Part shown: positions 57,544 through 64,000 of the stretch, piece by piece
How positions within the stretch are numbered: the stretch's first letter is position 1
How the letters are laid out: each line of letters begins with the position of its first letter
NCBI GenBank assembly: GCA_016760335.1
Contig: CM028669.1
Coordinates: 12,334,882 to 12,398,881 of the forward strand
Direction: 5' to 3'
DNA length: 64,000 bases
Origin: Gastrodia elata
Taxonomy: Eukaryota; Streptophyta; Magnoliopsida; Asparagales; Orchidaceae
Position numbers and translations under genes: made by a program
Notes under the pieces: generated by a model
Seen by the model: only the letters and a program-made list of their open reading frames with translations
The model's database searches: none
What the model was told of the DNA's origin: nothing

Positions 57544-60500
57544 TGTAACTTCCTGCCTCTTAACCAAATAAGATTAAGAGGTGATCATCATTAGTACCAC
57601 ATATATTAAATATTATATATATTTATATTCATGGTACTATTCATGAGTTGAGAAAGATTTGTCAGAAACTAATACATAGTATAGCGGTGTAGAATGTGAA
57701 AAGAAGGCATCCATACAAAATCTACATTTGTTCATTCACATATAATACATTAAATGTAGAAGAGTAAGAATAAGAAAAAAAAACTTATTTACTACATTTT
57801 CATTAAATGAAGGAAAAGAAATATATGGCATATTTTCTTCTGCAAACAGCACCTTATTTTAACCTTCTATTAAGCTTAATCCTCAAGAGTTGAATCTGAC
57901 AAATACTCCTAATCTGCCATGCGTACATATATGACAGGGCATATCCAAGAAAAGAAAATTTGGTTAAGCCTTAAGAAGTCTAAGTACGAGCACAATTTTA
58001 ATTAAATTTAAGATATCATAAATCATTCTAAGCAAATAAGAGCTATAAAGCAACAAAGAAGGTCATAAAAGCTATAATCATTCAATTATAACTTAAAGTT
58101 AAGTGTGGGAAAGCAACATACCTCAACCCCAAAGCTGCAACCAAGTTAAGAAATATATATAGATAATAAACTGTAAATAATGAAAAGGAAACTCATCCTA
58201 ACATACTTATGATCATATGAATTCATGCAGATTTAAGAGAAATTAAACAAACTTGTGATACATATTAGTAAATTGAATCAAAAATTAGCATCCTAACATA
58301 CATAAGTAAGCAAGTACAATACTAAAGCTGAACTGCAGTAATAGTAAGTAGAAAGCAAAAAGGAATTAAGTACAAGCTGCCATATCAGAAGAATTGGCTT
58401 AACAGGCTGCTGAACTATAACTGAGCTAAATTGTATCATGTCATATCACTTAGCTTCTCAAAGCTAAAGTAAAAAATTATACTAAACTGAAGAGGCAAAA
58501 ATACATATGCAAAAAATTTTGTAGTTATTTTACTTTACTTCTGTGGCATGTCCAGAAGTAATTGAGGAGTCAAGAATATCTGCAAGATTGAAGTGGGTTC
58601 CTGAACCTAGACACAACTCTCCCCAATGAGTACATGTCAAGTAATCCTTATTTCTCCTTACCACCTATTCATTGGCAGTAATGTGTATACATAATCGCCC
58701 ATCTAGATCATAAACCCAATGCAAGTGTTATCCAAATTTCTATGGTTTCATGTTATGCATCAAATTATCTTATATATCAAGTTCAATGTAAGAAGGCTCA
58801 AAATACAAGGAATTGCTTTATAATAGTAAGCAAGAGACTCTACTAAATACAAGTGATATATGTTATTGTCTAATTTAATTTGTTCTATCTATTTTGAGAG
58901 GATACGAGCTTAGGATCCTTAATATCCAGTTATCAAGTATAATCCCATTATCACCAGCCTTTTAAAGTTAAACATTAGAACTTAACAAGTTCTAATTCAA
59001 AATTAAGAAAGGTCGCCTACAAAGGTGTAATAAATAAATCGATCGACCTAATTTAGACTTTTTCATTTCTATGACTAATCTTAATATGATTTATTAAGAT
59101 TAGAGGCTAAGAGAATAAACTCAATCACTGGGTTTAAGTCCCTTAACTCAGGATTCTAAGAATCTAAAGTCTAAATTATTCAATTTCAAATAATATTTAA
59201 GTTTGAACTAAAAGAAAGTTCCATTAAATTAATTAGACTCAATAAAATAACTAAGTTCTTACTTTTATTAATTTTTATATCATGGGAGAAATCTGTGGGT
59301 TCAATATATTCTACAGGATTAACTTTATTCCCTTAAAATAATAATATTTTAATGGTCAAAAAGTAACTTCAATAGATAATAATCAAAATGAAATCTTCTA
59401 TTCTATAGTATGACTATTGTCTAAGGAGTAAGTCAACTCCTCCAACATCCTAATTGGACATATATCGATCTTAAAGTAAATAAACAATGTTTTCCTAAAT
59501 ACAAGAGTATTTAATATAATTACTCACTAACTTTAGCTTTTAATTCGAGTTTGCATTTTGAGATTTCAAAATAATGTGATAATACTACTTAGTGGAAATT
59601 TACTAAGTAGTACTTATTATCTTACACTAGAAAAGAGTTCCTATGTCCTAATGCCATAGTTTTCAAATAAAAATCAATAACTAACTATGCTAAGATCTAT
59701 GCACATGATGTACGCACTAGACATAGAGCTCAATGAAATTGCATACTTAAATAAATACATAATACAATAAAGTTCTAAGTACTTAACGTACCTTGTATGA
59801 ACTATTTGAAGTCACAGCTTATTAATTTCCTAAGATGGATGCAGCATTCATAGCACCTACAAAAGTTTAGGCAAGATTCTTGTATGTGATAAATTATTTT
59901 GACCAAAGTTGCTTACTTAGACTAGTTTGGGCTCTATCTAACTCATTTCTTATAACTTAAAAATAGAAGGTTAACCTTAGCATGATTTAGAGGGATCTAC
60001 AAGTTGGCATCAAATAGCTTGATAAGAGTGATAACCATCATTCATATGAAAAATCAATGGTAGCACGTAGAACATGATTCTCTATAATTGATTAATGCAA
60101 ACCCAAGGACATCACTAAACCAAAGCTAAAGAGCAACAAATATTAAATCATGAGTATTCAATTGAGATACTAAAATTAAGCATCTCTTCAAAATAATAAA
60201 AGAAAATGCATCTTGATTATGATTGGTTCGTAGACACAAAGTAATTTAAATTTCTCTAGTTTCTAAACATTAGACTAACAATCCTCATAATAACTAATTT
60301 GTTAAAATCAAAAGTTCTTCTTACAATCGATAAGGACAATTTAAATGAAGAATGACAGATAAAGAGTTTATATGACAGAATTGCAATGATTAAATAACTA
60401 AGGAAAGAGAGATGCATGCATAACAATCAACAATTTACCATTCATTTAATAAAAATTTCATGTGACCATGAGAAATACGAGGAAGACACTTTTTCAAACA

Positions 60501-62645
60501 ATGGAATGCTATGCTTCAAATAGGACATGACGGATATTCATATAGACCGCTGCTTTTAGATCATAGTTTAATGCTCAATTTGAATTCTACAACATGCAAG
60601 TAACTAAACATTCCAAACACTAGAGCACAGCCTAATTAGGTTTTATTACATCCAAGAGGAGCGCTAAACTAATAAATTAAATTGGGTAAACTAAGAAAAT
60701 ATATTATTCTAAATTTATCTATATTGCATTGTAAATTTATATTTACTCTACATATTCTCATATATTTTATATATTTAATATATTGCATTGTAAATTAAGA
60801 AAATATATTATTCTAAATTTATCTATATTTCATTGTAAATTTATATTTACTCTTATATTTTATATATTTAATATAACTTCTATATATTATATAAATTTTA
60901 GAATATGTGATGTCAATTTAATTTTAATATGTATTATATAATATGCATAAATTTAATCTTCAAAGCAATTGCAAGAAAATGACTGTAATTCGTAATGATA
61001 TGCAAACTTAATTTAATTAAGGTATATAATTTGAAGGGAAGTAGATCTATCAATATAAATTTGCAAGATTTGGATTATGATAGGATAAACATATATACTT
61101 TAATGGAGATCCACAAAGGAGCTGCGAGCGGTGGTGAAGATTCGGTCGCAAGATTTGTTGTTGCAAGTGTTGGCTAAATGGAGAGGACTCGGCATCCACC
61201 CGAGAGAGAGTTGACATGGATCTCATCTTCCACCCGTGATGGAGGGCTAGCGACCAGCACTCGGCCTCCCCCCGAGATGAAGCTGGCGGACTGCTATCGG
61301 CCACCAGACGAGAGGAGGGAGTTGAGCGAATGGAGATATAGCAGCTCATTGAAAAATGAAGAAGCCTCTTGGTCACCTGCTGAGAGGAGAAAGTCGGCAG
61401 CCTCTCGTCCTCTTGCCGAGAGGAAATAGGAAGGCAGCCTCTCGGGTGCTTGCCGAGAGGAAGGTGAGGCGAAGGCCCCTCGGCCAAGGAGGATAACCGA
61501 TGGCTCAATCGAGAGCGAGAAGGGACTGCGGCTTGCATGGGAAAGAATGAGATCATTCCAGTTTGCATGGGAGAGAAGGAAAGCTACTATATATATATAT
61601 ATATATATACTTAAAACCAGAACTAGCTTATAGGTTAGATTTCATTCATTAGATAAGTGAGTTATTCAATAAATGAATCCTTGATTTTATTAGCTCTAGA
61701 TTTTTTCAAATTATTTTGATTATTTTATCTTTTAACTCTAAATTCAGGATAGGAGATTCCTCTTATTAAGTTTGATTTGCTTAATAGGATTTACCTTAAA
61801 TAATAGATCATTTTTAGACTAAAACCTAGATCTTATATCTTATCCTTTTGGATTATGTGGTTGAGCCCAATCTCGTGATGTTTAATCCATAATCTATAAT
61901 TTAGTAGATCTTGATCAAATCTTAGATTGAACATCTAAATTCATCAAATTAGGACATTATAATTTATTGATTAAATATGTAATCATACTTGATTGAATTA
62001 GATTAGAATATATATGTGGCTGCTTAATTTATAAAATCATATGCAACCATGAGAATTAAATCTAATGATTGAAATTCCTCCAAAGTAATAATGATGAGAG
62101 AGAGTATTCATTCAGTCAAAATCAAGGTAAGAAAAAAAAAAAAAAAAAAAGAATAATATTATTTGATTAGAATTTTGTCATTATTTGTATTTATCGACAT
62201 TGGGATTCCAAATTTCATGAAAGTTGGCCCGATTAAACGTCTCGACGAGGTGAACTCACATATTCAAAAATTATTTAATTTGAATGAGTATTTTATTTTA
62301 TATATATTTTTATGTGAAGAACTTCAAAAATTCACTATGAATAATCCGGGCTCGAAAATTAGCGAATCCTAAAACATAGCATCTTCATTTGATGCTTGAC
62401 CTAAAATTACAAAAATTTCTAAATTATGATTTTTATTTTATTTATTATTAATTTCTAAAATTTTAAGTTCATGAATTTATTTAGGACAATCCGGAATTCC
62501 AATCGCTCTTAAACTTTGGTAGTAGAATCCCTTCATTACATTTTATCTAAGGATATTTTTATTCAACTAAAATTAGGATCTTAATTTGTCTTAATTCGAT
62601 ATAGTTTATCCTTAAATGACATAGTAACAACCTTGGGTTATTACA
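57544..62645 (-). mobile_element. CHR3 3' LTR (about 5.1 kb), minus strand
   Basis: On the plus strand it runs TGTAACTTCCTG to GGGTTATTACA and is followed at 62646 by the reverse complement of a polypurine tract, so it is the 3' LTR of an element reading leftward. It shares the family block GGGCATATCCAAG...TGGTTAAGCC...TCTAAGTAC (57930-57990) and, at 58915-58975, AATATCCAGTTATCAAGTATAATCC as in CHR2 (39196). The left end is inferred from the terminal motif only. It contains a GC-rich zone (61120-61560), a (TA)n run (61587-61609) and a 19-base poly-A (62132-62150). Confidence 0.75.
61120..61560. other. GC-rich zone in CHR3 LTR with repeated CCGAGAGG/CTCGGC motifs
   Basis: A sharp GC-rich island sits in AT-rich surroundings. 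GCCGAGAGGAA-type and CTCGG-type words recur at least eight times in both orientations. An open frame of 172 codons runs across it on the minus strand (61050-61568), and an 83-codon one on the plus strand; both are serine/arginine-rich translations of the repeat and match no family I know. It lies where the other long LTRs have their GC-richer U3 zone. Confidence 0.5.
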
Positions 62646-62756
62646 GACTCCCCCACTCAAGAACGATGTTATCCTCGACATCACTACTTATTTAATATGA
62701 GCAAGAGTCAAATTCGATAATAGTGACTAACACAAGAAAGTTTCTAACATCTTTTC
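62646..62756 (-). mobile_element. CHR3 polypurine tract and 3' end of internal region
   Basis: On the minus strand GATGTCGAGGATAACATCGTTCTTGAGTGGGGGAGTC leads into the LTR; CHR2 has the similar GATGTCGGTGATGATATCATTCTTAAGTGAGGGAGTC. The Cassandra TRIM is inserted next to it. No chromovirus coding is recognisable to the right within the window. Confidence 0.7.
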
Positions 62757-62971
62757 TGTAAGGACTCGCTTAAGTGAAACTTTTAAATATCGAGACGTCC
62801 TTTCATTTAATGGTGGAATTTCTTATAGGAACTCCAAAGTTAAGGGTGCTCATGTGAGAGCACTCCTAGGATGGGTGACATACTGAAAAGTTATCTTATG
62901 ATGGCAAAACTGTGAGGTCTTTCAGGCCAAAGCGGACAATACCTTGATGCTTAAGAGTTTGAGCCGTTACA
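62757..62971 (+). mobile_element. Cassandra 5' LTR
   Basis: The 5S-like core at 62830-62890 reads AACTCCAAAGTTAAGGGTGCT, then GATGGGTGACATACTGAAAAG. The C box is more damaged than in the 3' LTR. It ends with GGCCAAAGCGGACAATACC and GAGCCGTTACA. Confidence 0.9.
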
Positions 62972-62973
62972 AA

Positions 62974-62985
62974 TGGTATCAGAGC
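62974..62985 (+). promoter_or_regulatory. Cassandra primer-binding site, initiator Met-tRNA type
   Basis: TGGTATCAGAGC two bases after the 5' LTR is a perfect 12-base match to the plant initiator-methionine tRNA primer site. Confidence 0.93.
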
Positions 62986-63201
62986 AGGCCATAGGGTGTC
63001 AGATAGGAGCTAAGTGCCATATAAGGTAAAGTACCACTTCATGTGACCAATCTCTTGAACCCATGATGGTTAAGGTGCTACATGGTTGTGAGTATCTCTT
63101 GAGCATGTAGGGGCCACCTCTAGTTCTATCTACCCAATTGATGGTTCTTAGATCTGTGTGTGGATACTGATGAGGACGTCAACTATATAAGTTGGGGAGA
63201 T

Positions 63202-63426
63202 TGTAAGGACCCACTTAAGTAGTAATAAGTAAAACTCTTAAATACTGAGGCGCATTTTCATATAGCAGTGGAGTTCTTGATAAGAACTCTAAAGTTAAGC
63301 ATACTCATGTGAGAGCACTCTCACAATGGGTGACTTACTGGGAAGTTGTCTTTTGATGGAAATACTGTGAGGCTTTTTAGGCCAAAGCGGACAATACATT
63401 GGTGCTTAAGAGTATGGGCCGTTATA
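63202..63426 (+). mobile_element. Cassandra 3' LTR
   Basis: The 5S-like core at 63285-63348 reads AACTCTAAAGTTAAGC, then AATGGGTGACTTACTGGGAAGT. It is clearly diverged from the 5' LTR, including an insertion of about ten bases near its start (AGTAATAAGT), so the insertion is old. Confidence 0.9.
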
Positions 63427-64000
63427 CTTAATTAGTATAATTGAGCTCTATAAAGAATGATATGATCTACAAAATCAATTTCAATAATATTATTTTTAAA
63501 TAACCGAGCTCCAAAATTTAGCACGAAAGTTGAATACATTGATTCATACATCTTCCACCAACACTTAATTCAATCTCATGATTAACCTCCCAAAAATCCA
63601 TTAATCATTAATACTTGCTACAATGGAGAATTGAATCCATCAACATAAGTTTAAGAAATATTTTCCAACACATTCAAATGTTAGGTTCAGATAATATTCA
63701 GTCAATATACTTTTCTTCCTTCAATCCTATGCATGAGGCATTAATATTTAATCTCTTTGAAAGACCCATCAACATAGTTCAATACAAATCACTAAATTTC
63801 ATTAATTAAATATAAAATCCAATCAGTGCTTTGGCTTAGCATCCAACCACCAATTCCTTTTATTTGCATTCTTTGATTGCATTTTGCATTTTCCTACTAA
63901 GACTTTTACTTACTAAAATCAACTTAATGGGAACTTATAAAATAATAGAGTATATCAATTTTATTTCACCATTGAAAATCAAAGAAAACAACTTCAAGAT
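63427..64000. other. Unassigned AT-rich sequence at window end
   Basis: No coding similarity. AAATAACCGAGCTCCAAAATTTAGC (63500-63524) resembles ATAATCCGGGCTCGAAAATTAGC (62341-62363) in the CHR3 LTR, so a diverged piece of a related LTR is possible. The frame at 63615-63809 is not convincing. Confidence 0.35.

Larger units (their letters stand above)
62757..63426 (+). mobile_element. Cassandra-type TRIM, complete with two LTRs
   Basis: A 670-bp non-coding element: LTRs 62757-62971 (215 bp) and 63202-63426 (225 bp), primer-binding site at 62974, short internal region and a purine-rich GTTGGGGAGATTG before the second LTR. Both LTRs start TGTAAGGAC; the first ends CCGTTACA and the second CCGTTATA. 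Each carries 5S-rRNA-like sequence, the hallmark of Cassandra. It depends on enzymes of other elements for movement. Flanks TTTTC and CTTAA give no clear target duplication. Confidence 0.92.

Noticed and set aside
61050..61568. A 172-codon frame as a real protein gene
   Set aside because: It is a Ser/Arg/Pro-rich translation of a GC-rich repeat, has no recognisable domain, sits inside an LTR and overlaps an equally open frame on the other strand. It is kept only as a finding.
1..64000. CRISPR array, prophage, operon or other novel protein system
   Set aside because: No regularly spaced repeats with unique spacers, no compact gene clusters and no intact coding sequence. All recognisable proteins are retrotransposon Gag or Pol relics.

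Overview
The window looks like nuclear DNA from a flowering plant with a repeat-rich genome. It is AT-rich and I found no intact host gene, no tRNA or rRNA gene and no CRISPR array. Almost everything I can identify is LTR retrotransposon sequence of types known from angiosperms: Ty1/copia, Athila-like Ty3/gypsy with a tRNA-Asp-type primer-binding site, chromovirus (Tekay/Del-like) Ty3/gypsy with LTRs of about 4-5 kb and an initiator-Met-tRNA primer-binding site, and a Cassandra-type TRIM carrying 5S-rRNA-like sequence in its LTRs. No retrotransposon protein is intact. The species cannot be named from the sequence.

Left third (1-20265). The oldest layer is a minus-strand copia element. Its gag end lies at 20265 and its integrase end at 2760-3471. 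It was split upstream of the integrase core by a ~3.07-kb insertion of uncertain class (INS1; 3472-5770 plus 13548-14318; target duplication TTGCA). INS1 was split by a plus-oriented solo chromovirus LTR (5771-7797 plus 11870-13547; TAAAT/GAAAT). That LTR was split by an antisense solo LTR of the same broad family (7798-11869; AGTAG/AGTAA). Later a ~4.63-kb block cutting across all four layers was tandemly duplicated (10450-15083 and 15084-19715), with CAAT at the junction. Further left lie an Athila-like LTR remnant (1625-2759) and the end of another chromovirus LTR (1-1210).

Middle and right (20266-54285). A plus-strand chromovirus (CHR1) lost its 5' part and starts inside reverse transcriptase. 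Its RNase H was split by a 22.6-kb Athila-like insertion (ATH1, 21218-43823; perfect GGCAG duplication). ATH1's 3' LTR was split by a 13.1-kb minus-strand chromovirus (CHR2, 29540-42627). CHR1 resumes at 43829 with integrase and a chromodomain-like end. Its 3' LTR starts at 45613, is interrupted after 33 bp by an antisense solo LTR (45646-50269; perfect TTATT duplication), resumes at 50270 and ends at 54285. A solo Cassandra LTR sits inside it at 53426-53651.

Right end (54286-64000). There is a gutted Athila-like element (ATH2, 54286-57543) with an internal tandem array and a nearly identical 250-bp direct repeat. Next is the 5.1-kb 3' LTR of a minus-strand chromovirus (CHR3, 57544-62645) that continues toward the right edge, then a complete two-LTR Cassandra TRIM (62757-63426) and unassigned DNA. 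Strand '+' or '-' for LTRs means the element's own sense, judged from polypurine tracts, primer-binding sites and coding direction.
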